Positions 1 through 10,609 of a stretch of 64,000 nt of DNA are shown one piece after another. The position numbers and the translations under genes were made by a program. The DNA lies in the NCBI GenBank assembly GCA_037178625.1, contig CM074147.1:558001-622000 (forward strand), given 5' to 3'. The notes below the pieces were generated by a model. The model was not told the DNA's origin and searched no databases. It was given only the letters and a program-made list of their open reading frames with translations. Within the stretch, counting starts at the first letter, position 1. Every line of letters starts with the position of its first letter. Origin of the DNA: Skeletonema tropicum (lineage: Eukaryota > Bacillariophyta > Thalassiosirophyceae > Thalassiosirales > Thalassiosiraceae).

Positions 1-2
1 CC

Positions 3-2351
3 GAGCCAGTTGCGATTTCCAAGTCCACACCAGAAAAGGAGCAACCTCTGGAGGAACCTGTAGTCATTCGTCCTCCAGAAGCCACGTCAGCTGATCCTAA
101 AAGCATGATACTTGCACATAAAACTGCATCGTCTATTAATGAGCCATCCGCAAATAATGAGGAGCATCCCAACAAACCTAGCCCAAAAGAGGGACATCAA
201 CTGGTAAAGTCAAAGGAACCTGAAGTCGTCAATCCTCTACAAGTCGCTGAATGCGACCCTAAATGCCTTCTACTTGCACAGATTACGTCCAGGCATGACA
301 AGAATAAAACTTCATCGTCTATCAATGACCCGTCCACAAATAATGATGAGAATCTGAACAAACCCAGCCCAAAAGAGGAACATCAACTTGTAAACTCAAA
401 GGAACTTGAAGTCATCAATCCTGTCAAAGCCGCTGGAAGTGACCCTAAAAGCCTTCTATTTGCACAGATTAGGTCTCGACAAGATCCTTCTCAACTTAAA
501 AAAAATGCGTCTTCTGAGTTATCCGCAAATGATACACACCGGAATCAAGCCAGCCCGGAAAAGGAACGCCCACAAGTAGAGCCAACTGATCCCAAGAGTA
601 TGCTTCTTGCTCGAATAAGAGCACGAGAGTGCAAACCTGTCGACAAGAATCTAGGCGAATCTAAACAATCCAGTGAATCCAAGACATGTGTGGAATCTAG
701 CACAAATTCGAACGATGCATTGATCAAGTATCTAAAAATGAAGACAGTCGGAGTACCCTTGCCTGCTATTTTACAGCGAATGTCTCGAGATGGTGTTTGT
801 GAAAGTACGATTCAATTGTTCCAACAGCAAACTACTGCAAGAGACAAGCCCACTCTACCATGCCAGCCCCAAATTAGTTCTGTTACAAAGATTCAATCGA
901 ATGAAGTTCTTGTCGCTTCGCCAGCCAAACCACCCGCTCAACAGAAAGAAGACCTTCTGAAAGATAAATCAATGATGAAATATGTACAAATGACAAAGGT
1001 TGGTGTCCCTCCAGCTGCAGTTATCATGAAGATGTCACAAGATGGTATCGAAGAAGGAAAGATCAACTCGTTTCGTGTCGCATACGGACTCGATTCATCT
1101 GAAAAAAAGACGCCGAAGCAGCGTCCTCCGCCGCCTCATCGGAGATCCAGTAAAGCGATGCAGAAAGTTCACTGGAGGACAATCGAAGAAGAAAAGCTGC
1201 GTAATTCTCTATGGACTCTGAGCTCGCAAATTGATGCAGAGATATCCGCTAAAGAAGTCCAACAATTAGAATCACTTTTTAGTGCCTCGCCACGCCCCAG
1301 CGCAAAGACAGCGATTGGATCCAAAAGAGTCAGAGGAACTCGTGCTACTAAGCAGATATCTGCGACGTTCATCGAACCTAAGCGAGCGAACAATCTTTCA
1401 ATAAGTCTAGCACAATACAGGGCATTCAGTAACTTTGACGATTTGGTGACAGCAGTAGTATCCCTTGACGAGACCAATCTCAATGCAGAAAAAGTCAACA
1501 ATATGACAACTCTCCTCCCAACGACAAGCGAGCTCAATCAGCTTAAGCAATTAAATGGTCAAGTTGAAGGGCTGGGACGAGCCGAACTCTTTTTCATTTC
1601 GGTTGCCAAAGCGAAACTCTTTAAAGAGAAACTGCACTCCTTTTGCTACCTCCTTCATTTTGATGAGCAAATGAAGACTCTAAACACTAACCTGATCACA
1701 TTGGAGAAAGCTTGCACTGAGGTAATCAACAGCAAAAACCTCACATTCGTGTGTAAGAAGCTACTGAATATTGGCAACATCATGAATCAAATGAGTGCCA
1801 CTGGCATCACTTTGAATTCTCTCATCAAAATCGCAAAGAAGAAGGGCCGCGATGGAAAATCCACAATTATTGATCACTTGATATCCACCGCAGATAATTG
1901 CGATGCAATGTGTTTCAAGCACGACATGCTAACCCTACGTGACTGCACACGTCTTGATCTCGATGAGATGAAATTGTCACTGAGAGAAATTGAATCTGGT
2001 TTGAAGAGCATCGATAGTACAATCGAAGCTGAGCAGTCACTAATAGCCTCTGCAGATGAAAATGTAAGGCCGAAACACTCGGTGGATTTTCTTTCCAGAA
2101 TAACTCCTTTCCAGCAACGAGCAGCAAACGAATTGAAGACCATGAATGAGTTGATGGCGCGAGTCACCTCCAAGGTTGAGGAGCTGAAACGTTTCTTTGC
2201 CGAAGAACCCTCCACCACATCTGCGTCAATTTTTGAACAACTCTTGGAGTTTTCTTCCATTGTCGAAATATCCAAGGAAGCGTATCACCGAAAGCAAAGG
2301 GCCCTGCGACGACGAGATTCCTTGCAGCGCCCTCGCACAGCGAATGTATAA
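3..2351 (+). CDS. Formin (FH2-domain actin nucleator), 5' end outside window
   Basis: Actin nucleation and elongation factor. The reading frame is open to the window edge, so the true start is upstream; the first in-window ATG is at 105. Residues are counted from that ATG. A short proline run (about 340) leads into an FH2 domain (about 345-700) with a KVHW entry, the segment LLNIGNIMNQ, and a C-terminal coiled coil. Upstream lie four copies of a DPK(S/C)xLLAxI motif; the third continues to LKK like a WH2 actin-binding motif. Two copies of a (Y)xxMxxVGVPxxAxxxxMxxDG segment (about 207 and 288) resemble the CCDC53/WASH-complex motif found in some protist formins. The classic long FH1 is nearly absent. 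FH2 identity is confident; the WH2 and CCDC53 readings are inference. The stop lies 33 bp from the stop of the convergent neighbour. Confidence 0.88.
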   Translation, partial: EPVAISKSTPEKEQPLEEPVVIRPPEATSADPKSMILAHKTASSINEPSANNEEHPNKPSPKEGHQLVKSKEPEVVNPLQVAECDPKCLLLAQITSRHDKNKTSSSINDPSTNNDENLNKPSPKEEHQLVNSKELEVINPVKAAGSDPKSLLFAQIRSRQDPSQLKKNASSELSANDTHRNQASPEKERPQVEPTDPKSMLLARIRARECKPVDKNLGESKQSSESKTCVESSTNSNDALIKYLKMKTVGVPLPAILQRMSRDGVCESTIQLFQQQTTARDKPTLPCQPQISSVTKIQSNEVLVASPAKPPAQQKEDLLKDKSMMKYVQMTKVGVPPAAVIMKMSQDGIEEGKINSFRVAYGLDSSEKKTPKQRPPPPHRRSSKAMQKVHWRTIEEEKLRNSLWTLSSQIDAEISAKEVQQLESLFSASPRPSAKTAIGSKRVRGTRATKQISATFIEPKRANNLSISLAQYRAFSNFDDLVTAVVSLDETNLNAEKVNNMTTLLPTTSELNQLKQLNGQVEGLGRAELFFISVAKAKLFKEKLHSFCYLLHFDEQMKTLNTNLITLEKACTEVINSKNLTFVCKKLLNIGNIMNQMSATGITLNSLIKIAKKKGRDGKSTIIDHLISTADNCDAMCFKHDMLTLRDCTRLDLDEMKLSLREIESGLKSIDSTIEAEQSLIASADENVRPKHSVDFLSRITPFQQRAANELKTMNELMARVTSKVEELKRFFAEEPSTTSASIFEQLLEFSSIVEISKEAYHRKQRALRRRDSLQRPRTANV

Positions 2352-2384
2352 TCAATAAGAAGAAGTTCTGTCAGACCCACATAT

Positions 2385-4929
2385 TCACCCTCTCAATCTC
2401 TTTCTATTGTCAATGAACTTCAACATCTCACAACTTGAGTACAATGGGCATAACGAATCATAATCTTTACAACCAAGCTCTGAAGAATCAAAGCAGCACA
2501 TGTGTAATTGACAGAGGGTTCGGCACTGATTGCTGTCCACACTAATGCTGTCTCGACTACACGCCTGGTCCACCTGGTCTTCTAATTGTAGCTTTTCTGT
2601 AACTGTCAATGGTTGCACATCAGGCAGGAAGTCTTCGTCTTCATTCTGATTGCCACTTACTTCTGTCATGCCATTGCTATTCATGTCAAGTTCACTGCCA
2701 CCGGGGTTTGGGCTTGTATTCACACTAATCCAATTCGATGAGCTATATGCCATTTGCTCACACCCAGCATAATAATTACAGAGACCCAGATACGCAGATT
2801 TGCAATCATTGCCAACTCCGAAGTTTGTCTCAAAGCAGCAGAAATGATCTGTTGCGAAAGGGAGAAAAAAAAATACCACCTGTTAGAATCTACTTGTTCA
2901 TGCATTACTCGAATCTTAGCATGTCCTCCCAGCAACTTACCTTGACAAATCTCCCGACACTTTTCCAAACCAACACCAGCAGTCCCTGAGGAACAAAATT
3001 GGTGAACACTATCTTCGATGAGTGCCATTTCTTGGGCAGTCGGTATCGAAGACCCATCACCGTCGCCAAAGTCAGAACCAAATCCATCAGTAGAATCACT
3101 TTGAAACAAGATCTCACAAGGCTGATACGTTTCACATGCATAGCTTGGATCATTTTTACAGTCATATCCACCCTGCGTTGGCTGAAAACAGCAGTAATGG
3201 TCTTCACCGCTGAAGAGAACAGGATGTGAGTCTTGGCTCAAAGTCAAAGCAATAACATGCGAGCAATTCAACGAGTAACTTACCAGACCCTTTCACACTC
3301 GCTCCTGCCCGCACTAGTCTGGACACTTACTACGGAGCAATGATGACTAATCTCTTCTGATCCAGTGGCAAATTCTTGATGTGAGACCTTTCCATCGGCA
3401 TTACTATCCATTTCCTCAATATTGTAATACATGAGTGGATCAACTGCATCATCCGTATGAGTCCCCAGAGTATTGATCAAGTCATCTTCGTCGCCATTTA
3501 ACAGATTATCATCTCCCATACCCCCATCAAGTCCATCATCCCACAAACCTAGGTCAGGATCATCCGTTTTCTCGCCCCATCCATCTGTATTCACTCCTGG
3601 TGACGACTGATCTTTGACAGACGAGCTTGTTGACGTAGTAGTAGATGTGCTTACCATCGTCGAGCTTGTGGACGTTGAGCTCGTTGTAGCTGAGCTGCTA
3701 CCATCATCATCTTCTCCCGCAGACAAATCCAATGAAACATCCGACCCCAACACTCCAACATCATCCATGGTAATATCAAAACTAGTGATCGCTTCTTTTC
3801 CCAAGAATAATCCATTGCTCATTGGTCGAAATTCTCTCCCACCAATGATACGGAGACCATATTGCCCAATACCATACTCACAGCACATGCCATCCCCCGA
3901 CGTATCATGCAATATGAACTTGTACTGTCCTACTGGTAGACACATTGATTCATTGATTTCTTCCGTATATCCATTTATGGTGGTATATTTGCCATAGCTG
4001 TACGGTCCACCAGACTTGATTAATGATTCAGTGTACTCGACTGGATCAGATGATGACGATGATGATGCAATCACTTCCTTTCGTGTGACATCCCACGATG
4101 TTTCATTGCCAAATCTATCAGTTTTTAGAGATAATGAGACTGTGGCACAAGGTTGGTCGGAGGAAGAGAATGTCGAGTCTTCATTATTACTGTTGCTACC
4201 TCCAAGATTATACTCTTGATAGATATTCTTTCCATCATTTTTAGGTCTGCTACCAAGTCCAATACTCAACACTACAAGTAGGATTGCTATTACAACCAGA
4301 ATAATCTTGATCCAAGTAGATATGTCGATATCTTTGATACTCTTCTCTTGATAATATTCCTTACTCTTGCGATAGTTGTCTTTCCCTCTTTGATAATATT
4401 CTTTCCCCTTGGCATGTGACTTGTTGAGAATAACTCGAGTCTTTTCCTTCAGTATTACTTTTCTGTAGTTGCGCTTGACATGACGATGAGCCGAACCGAC
4501 GCTGCTGTCGTCACTATCTTCTGATGATGATGACGATGACGCACTCCCGTTATTGTCATCATCGTCAATTTTGTAGAGTCGTTTGGATCCCTTTTTTCGG
4601 TCACCGTAATTTCTTGCCTCGGCTTGCAACTGTTGTCGATAGGAGTTGGTGGCAGCATAATACTCTTGAATTTCGGAATCAGGTCCGTTGTCATTGTAGG
4701 AATAATCATCTACTGCCGCCTCAGCGGCTGACATGGCCACATGCAATTGCTCCTCTGCGACTTGTAACTTTTGCTTCAAGAAATTATATTCTTCGGGGTC
4801 CGTTTTCGGATTGAGCCGGTTTAGAGCCATTGAAAGATAATGACATTCTGTTTGGAGATTTTGCACTGATTCTTTTTTCGGAGGAGAGTTCGTCATAATG
4901 GCTGAGGTGTCTTGATCTGAATTGTTCAT
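2385..4929 (-). CDS. Type II membrane protein with EF-hand and repeated CCF cysteine modules
   Basis: Three exons inferred on the minus strand: 4929-3284, 3209-2941 and 2848-2385. Both introns (3210-3283, 2849-2940) are GT-AG and join in frame. The N-terminus is charged with a coiled-coil-like stretch and an acidic/Ser region. One hydrophobic helix (about residues 206-228) is followed by a luminal or extracellular part with a possible Ca-binding loop (DSNADGKVSHQEF). Three Cys modules then begin DHYCCF, DHFCCF or LHMCCF and carry C-x-CxxY/C-x-CE spacing. Each splice junction falls just before a CCF, so exon boundaries follow the module boundaries. I do not recognise the family. A secreted or surface-display role is inferred from topology and cysteines. 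The acidic Ser/Thr tract between helix and modules looks like an extended stalk. Confidence 0.7.
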
Positions 4930-5395
4930 GTCCTCGGCGCTGCTGAGGATGCTAAGTATGTCACTGCTGCCAGTTACTGGTCATGCCTGCCTGCAATGGC
5001 ATCGTCCAAGTCGTCAATGAGTGCGAAGGCAGGGGAGGGCATGGCATGGCAGGATGCGGCATCGCCGATGCGTGAATGAAGAGGAGAGGAGTGAAAAAGT
5101 GGGGTCATGGGTCATTTTTTGACCACAGGTATTGTGCATACGACGCACGACGCACATCTCGCGCCAAAGAATACAATGATAATTCTTCTGTTATTGAATT
5201 CAACTACATAAATACCAAGTACACAGCTTCCAAGTGGCCATACAGATGATAAAGGCATCACCACTGCTCTACTCTAGTTTCCAACTGATGGGTATAAGAA
5301 TCAGTTTTCCATCTGATTTTTTGAGTCGCGCTGGTTGGCTTCTATCGTGATTGTGGATTGTCCCACTACGTCTTCACTCTCACAAGGCAACTGCC
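4930..5395. other. Intergenic, no gene seen
   Basis: Upstream region of the Cys-module gene and downstream region of the first G-alpha gene. It has GC-rich CATGGCATGGC-type short repeats around 5030-5070, but I see no ORF, RNA gene or inverted repeat. It probably holds the promoter of the minus-strand gene starting at 4929. Confidence 0.4.
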
Positions 5396-6822
5396 TTAGT
5401 CCGCTCCAAGAAATCCTGATCGCTTCAAGTTATCCGTCATGATAATTGTCCTTGTAGAATCCAAAACAAACTCCATATTATTCGTATCAGTCGCACATGT
5501 CACATGAATAAATGAATCATTGAACTCATCATCGATCAAACAATCCTTGAACTTTTGGATGAAATACAACACTCCATGATCGAAATCCTTCGCTGGACCA
5601 GCATAATCCGAAAAGGGCCTCTGCGCAGCAATGTCACTGTACATTATCTTTTCCATAAATATATCCCTCTTGTTCAAGAAGAGCATGATGGAAGTATTGG
5701 CAAAGGCACGATTGTTGCACACACTTCGGAACAATTCCAAAGCTTCCACCATACGGTTGGTGCGCTTAGCCTCGGCCAATGTTTGATCGTACTCGCTAAG
5801 TGCAGCTACGAAGATGACGGAAGTGACTTGATCAAAGCAATCAATCCACTTTCTTCGTTCGGAGCGTTGTCCTCCTACATCGTACATCTCAAAGTCAATG
5901 CCGTCAATGCGATAGCGTTCCATGACAACTTGTGTTGTTCGTACACGTGCGATGAGTACATCTTGGGTGGTAGGTTTGTAATTAGGTGAGGCAATGCGAG
6001 GTATGTCGTTAAGATATTCTTTGTGGGAATCGATGACATTGATAGCAGAACGCTTGTCCCAAACTTGCTTCATAGTGTTGGACTGTACAAACAAGATATG
6101 CAAAGAAAGTAGATATATATGAGTTGATGCAGTAGAAGAGTATCTTCATACACTCCCGAGGCACATTATTTGTCCGACTGACCCCGAAAGCATTTATTGC
6201 TCATTAAAAAGGGGATAGATCACATATCAAGACACGTCTTCAAACTCACCTGCCACAAAATGCGGATACTCTCATGATGAGCCAAGAATTGTTTTGCATC
6301 ATTATTCGCTGCCAGACCTGCCCTAGGACTCTGTCCCACCCAATCCTTCTCCCCTGTACCAACACCCCCTTCCATCTCCGACGCAGTGGCTGTATTATCA
6401 ACCAAATAAGCCATAAGCTCGTCATATGCCTGGCGACATGTAAAGGCACTGTGATCGCCGTCCTCGAGCTCTTCATTCTCACGTGATTCACGGTCCAACT
6501 CCTCCTCGAGGCCCAGGTTACGCAAATGAGTACATAATTTTCGTACTGCCACGACAATATTGGACCGGGCAACAACACCATACATTCGTAGATCATCATC
6601 CGACCGTTCTGTTCCATATAATAAACGCATCTGTTTGAAAATTGTGGATTTTCCAGATTCGCCTGCTCCCAAGAGGAGCATTTTGATTTTCCCTTCTTCT
6701 TCTTCTCTCATCCGTTCAAGCTCGCTATCGATGGTACGGTTTGCAGCAGCGGCTTGGGGCGGGGCTCCGCCGCCTCCGCCAGTTGGCGGGGCTTGTTCTG
6801 GTGAACTGGCTCCACATCCCAT
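5396..6822 (-). CDS. Heterotrimeric G-protein alpha subunit, copy 1 (intact)
   Basis: GTP-binding switch subunit acting at the inner face of the plasma membrane. Two exons, 6822-6250 and 6082-5396, with a GT-AG intron in phase 0; about 419 aa. It starts MGCGAS, giving an N-myristoylation Gly2 and palmitoylation Cys3. Visible motifs are P-loop GAGESGKST, switch I ARVRTT, switch II DVGGQRSERRKW with the catalytic Gln, NKRD for guanine recognition and TCAT near the end. The helical domain has an acidic, Gly-rich insert. The C-terminus (KRSGFLGAD) is longer than the usual receptor-coupling tail, so partner choice may be unusual. It is one of three tandem paralogues on this strand and is most similar to copy 2. 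Confidence 0.95.
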
Positions 6823-7275
6823 GATTTTATTTTATACTTTTTTCCAGTGATCGGGGCAAGAGAGAGGAGATCGCAAAGAGGACTGCGTGCTGCCTATGCG
6901 TGCTCTATGCTAGCTATGCTATTGTTTCGCTCCGCTTTACCAAATATATTGTTAGCTCTAATTAAAGCCGGCCGCGGTTATGCAGCTTTTCGGCAAGTTA
7001 CAAAAGTTGCATTGTATTGTAATTTGCAGCTTTCGGGTCTTGACTTTCTCCGCGTTTCTCCCTCTTTTCAATTTTCAAGAACGATTTTCTTAGACACACG
7101 CCTCTTTCTTACAAAATAGACATGCTTCGCCACCCACGACTCATCACGATGGGATTCTCGATTCTCAAATCTGAATCTGCCATCACTAATAGTACTGTTG
7201 TATTGCGTAGCTGCTCTCTAGCTGCTGCCAGGCTGCTGCCTTTGCTTCTATTATGCATAGGAATAGGTTGCCAAG
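6823..7275. promoter_or_regulatory. Divergent promoter region, G-alpha copy 1 / PPDK-like gene
   Basis: About 450 bp between two start codons facing away from each other. A small plus-strand ORF (7122-7358) overlaps the next gene in another frame and has no recognisable features, so I treat it as chance. No defined motif is claimed; the regulatory role rests only on position. Confidence 0.4.
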
Positions 7276-9993
7276 ATGAACGACAAGTACTTCATATTCC
7301 CAGAAAAGAAAGAACAGGAGGCTCTTTTATCCCCGACACCGTCACCCAAACTAAGTGAAGTCGGTGGCAAAGCTCTATCTCTCATCAAAACCTCGGAACT
7401 TCATTTCCCTGTCCCTCCAGGCTTCGTGTTGACTGTCTCTTTTTTTCAGCCTTGGCTAGAGCAAATTAAACAGACAAAGGCTTGGAAATTATTCATCAGC
7501 CGATTACCCTCAAATGATGAGCCAGAGAGTGTGGTCACAAAGGAAGATTGCGACGCAATAAAGGAGCAATGCAAGAAGATTCTTAAGTTGACTTCCGATC
7601 AGAGGAGCTATATGCAGGACGCACTCCAAGCAATATTTGGGCATAATGATGAAGATGCTGATCTTGGAATGTTTGCGGTGCGATCTTCATCACCCGAAGA
7701 AGATTTAGCCGGCTCATCCTTTGCAGGGGGGTATGACACATCATTGGGAGTAAAATCCTCTGGCCTTGAAGATGCTATCATTGATTCATTTGCGTCATTA
7801 TTCGATCATCGCATATATTTGTACAAGGTTCAGCATGGCATGGCGGCAAATACTCCACGAATTGCAATAATTGTACAGAGACAGATCTCTAGTGATGTTA
7901 GTGGGGTGGGGTTTTCTTTGAATCCTAATAACAATTGCTTCGATGAGATAGTCATATCATCAAATTTTGGACTAGGGGAGAGCGTGGTGAGTGGTGTCAT
8001 CACGCCAGATACGTATGTCGTCGACAGGTTTGATCTGAGCAAGATGGAAGTGATATCAAAAAAGGTAGCCGAAAAGTCTTCTGCGATATGGCTGGATGAG
8101 GTGGGCGGTGGGACACGCCAAGAGTCAAACAAAAGTCCAACTGCACAGGCTTTGACAGATGATCAAATATTGGAAGTGGCAAGGATGGTATCGGACGTGG
8201 AGGACAAGTATTTTGATGGATCTCCTGCTGATATTGAGTGGGCTTTTCATAATAATACTCTGTACCTCTTGCAAGCGAGACCTGTAACTGCATATGTGCC
8301 TCTCTTTCCGGAGATGATTACGGAGAGAGGAAAAGAAAAGAGACTCTATCTTGACGTGATGGTCATGACACAGGGCTTTTCAGATCCTCTCTCAACATTG
8401 GGTTTGGATATATGGAAGACTTCTCTTGCAATGATGAAGCCGACAATGTCAACTGAGGGCTTCGATGGGTTAATGTTTAATATCCATGGTCGAGAATACA
8501 TGAACATCAGTAATTACCTCATGATGACTGGTGGCACGGCTATGATAGATAAATATCTCAGAACATATGACAAACATCTTGATCGTGCGTTTGACTCAAT
8601 TGATTTGAAGGATTACACCCCAACGTATGTTCCCGCTGGTACCAAGGGCATGTTCGGTAAGTCCATCATGCAATTGCTCACCACACTACCGAATATTTTG
8701 CGTGGTTTATATTACGGGAAAGATTCAATGAAACAGTATGAGAAAGACACAAACGATTTATTGGAGCACTGCCATGGCCATCATTACCCTGACGATAAGC
8801 CTATGGTTGAAGTCTTTAAAGAACTAACCAAAACCTACAAAGAAGTTGTGCCTCAGGTCGGAGGCATATTATCAGGAATGATCTCAAAAGCACTCCTTCA
8901 TCGGATGTTTCGAAATTGTGAGGGAACTGAAGACAATCTAATTAGCTTGTCAATGGATTTGAATGGTAACCCGACCAGTGAGATGGGTCACTTTATGGTC
9001 AAACTAGCTTCTCGTCCTGAGATCCAAGAAACAGAGACAAGTGAAGAGTTTCTGAAGAAGCTACGTGAAGGCTCATTTTCGGATGAGTTCACGTTCCTTT
9101 ACTCTGAGTACCTGAAAAGATTTGGCTGTAGAGGCGCGAGAGAGATTGATGTGGCTACCCCACGTATGTATGAGAAACAAGATGAATTGTTTGACACTGT
9201 CAAACAAATCGATGCGGAAAAGAACCAAGTCCTTAACGTTCGTGAGCGCAGAGATAAGGCATACCAAGAGCTGCTCAGCTTGGCGAAAGAGATGGGAAAA
9301 GAAAAATCCTTTGTTCATCATGCATCTGTGATGCAAGGTGTTCTTGGATATCGTGAACACCCCAAGTATATGTTAGTGGTAGTCACTGATGCATGCCGTC
9401 GCCATGCCTTGCAGATTGCTAAGGGTTTTGTCGAAAAGGGAAGGTTGGAAAACGCGGAGCAAATCTTTTCATTAACAATGGATCAAATTTCAAAGGCTCA
9501 AAAGGATGAAGAAATTGATCTCTTGTCACTTGTGAGAGCAAATTTGAAGCCTGTTGATGAGGTGAGCCATGTGAAGAATTGGCCTGTTCTGATTGATAGC
9601 CGTGGCAAGATTATTCGTGGAAAGAGAGATATCACTGAAGCCGACAAGCAGAAGGAAGGTTTCCTCATAGGAGATCCTATATCACCTGGTCCTGGTATTG
9701 TAAGAGGTCGAGCCAAGGTGTTGATGGACCCATATGAGAAGCCTCTTGAGACAGGAGAGATTCTGGTCGCAAGATTTACCGAACCCAGTTGGACTCCACT
9801 TTTCATCTCTGCAGGTGGTGTGCTGATGGAGATAGGCGGACCGATGCAGCATGGAGCAATTATTGCCAGAGAGTACGGTATCCCTTGCGTGAGCGGCATT
9901 GATGATGTGACGAAGTTGGTTAAAGACGGCGACCTCCTTGAATTGGATGGCTCTGCTGGCACTGTACAGATTATTTCCGATGACGCTCTCTGA
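7276..9993 (+). CDS. Rifampin-phosphotransferase-like / PEP synthase-like phosphohistidine enzyme
   Basis: Single-exon gene of 905 aa. The order matches the bacterial RPH family rather than true PEP synthase. An ATP-grasp-type N-domain runs from VGGKALSL near residue 28 through the AVRSSSPEEDLAGSSFAGG loop near 133 to the DIEW...LLQARPVT end near 340. A middle domain follows, then a C-terminal swivel domain (about 800-905) with the phospho-carrier His859 in GGPMQHGAIIAREYGIP. The PEP/pyruvate-binding barrel that ends PPDK and PEP synthase is absent. In RPH the enzyme moves the beta-phosphate of ATP through this His to a small molecule. The substrate here is unknown, and rifampicin itself is unlikely. 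The residue before His is Gln, where Thr/Ser is usual. Origin by transfer from bacteria is plausible but untested. It sits between the G-alpha copies on the opposite strand. Confidence 0.85.
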   Translation: MNDKYFIFPEKKEQEALLSPTPSPKLSEVGGKALSLIKTSELHFPVPPGFVLTVSFFQPWLEQIKQTKAWKLFISRLPSNDEPESVVTKEDCDAIKEQCKKILKLTSDQRSYMQDALQAIFGHNDEDADLGMFAVRSSSPEEDLAGSSFAGGYDTSLGVKSSGLEDAIIDSFASLFDHRIYLYKVQHGMAANTPRIAIIVQRQISSDVSGVGFSLNPNNNCFDEIVISSNFGLGESVVSGVITPDTYVVDRFDLSKMEVISKKVAEKSSAIWLDEVGGGTRQESNKSPTAQALTDDQILEVARMVSDVEDKYFDGSPADIEWAFHNNTLYLLQARPVTAYVPLFPEMITERGKEKRLYLDVMVMTQGFSDPLSTLGLDIWKTSLAMMKPTMSTEGFDGLMFNIHGREYMNISNYLMMTGGTAMIDKYLRTYDKHLDRAFDSIDLKDYTPTYVPAGTKGMFGKSIMQLLTTLPNILRGLYYGKDSMKQYEKDTNDLLEHCHGHHYPDDKPMVEVFKELTKTYKEVVPQVGGILSGMISKALLHRMFRNCEGTEDNLISLSMDLNGNPTSEMGHFMVKLASRPEIQETETSEEFLKKLREGSFSDEFTFLYSEYLKRFGCRGAREIDVATPRMYEKQDELFDTVKQIDAEKNQVLNVRERRDKAYQELLSLAKEMGKEKSFVHHASVMQGVLGYREHPKYMLVVVTDACRRHALQIAKGFVEKGRLENAEQIFSLTMDQISKAQKDEEIDLLSLVRANLKPVDEVSHVKNWPVLIDSRGKIIRGKRDITEADKQKEGFLIGDPISPGPGIVRGRAKVLMDPYEKPLETGEILVARFTEPSWTPLFISAGGVLMEIGGPMQHGAIIAREYGIPCVSGIDDVTKLVKDGDLLELDGSAGTVQIISDDAL

Positions 9994-10609
9994 AATTGAT
10001 TGCTGAATAAACGCTGCTGATTTTTCATCATGTTCGTGTTGTTATGTTTCTACGTTGGTCAGCAGATCGCAGTAAAATACATAGATGTTTGGTATCTTTT
10101 AAGTATCCTTTCGCCCCTAGAGGACTAATCAGACGTACTTTAAAATTTCTGTTACAGTTATTAAGTATCATTTCAGTACAACATGAACATGGAGTGCAAG
10201 CGCGTCGATGCCCCAACTTCTTCTCTTGGTAAAGTGGCGACTAAAGGCTAAGCTCAGTAACGACTGGAGCTCTCCAGATTCTCCTGATGAAGAGGTCCAG
10301 CTACCATTTCTAATGTGCCTTCAAATTAGCCGAGCATACTAGTGACAATTGATGCCAATGATTTGTCAGGTGTAAAAAGTAAGAGCTACCTTATTCCAGC
10401 TATTTGTTTTACCATATAAATATAACACAACATCAACATCTCGAACATTCATTTCACTAGGGGCATTTTCAATGCGTAGCAGCATATGTCAGCAAAAGTG
10501 CAGCACATTGACGAGCACCAATGGAGTAGCCAATAAGAACTTGGCTAACAGCTGGGCCGCATATCCAGTAATATGTAACCAGAACCACAAAAACACACGA
10601 GGCAACGCC
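9994..10609. other. Intergenic between convergent genes
   Basis: Holds the 3' flanks of the PPDK-like gene and of G-alpha copy 2. No gene, RNA or repeat is supported. Short ORFs on both strands near 10030-10230 are mirror frames of each other and look like chance. Confidence 0.4.

Noticed and set aside
7122..7358. Small ORF with a hydrophobic stretch just before the PPDK-like gene, as a signal peptide for it
   Set aside because: It is in another frame and overlaps the start; no GT-AG pair clearly joins them and the ATG at 7276 already gives the full N-domain.
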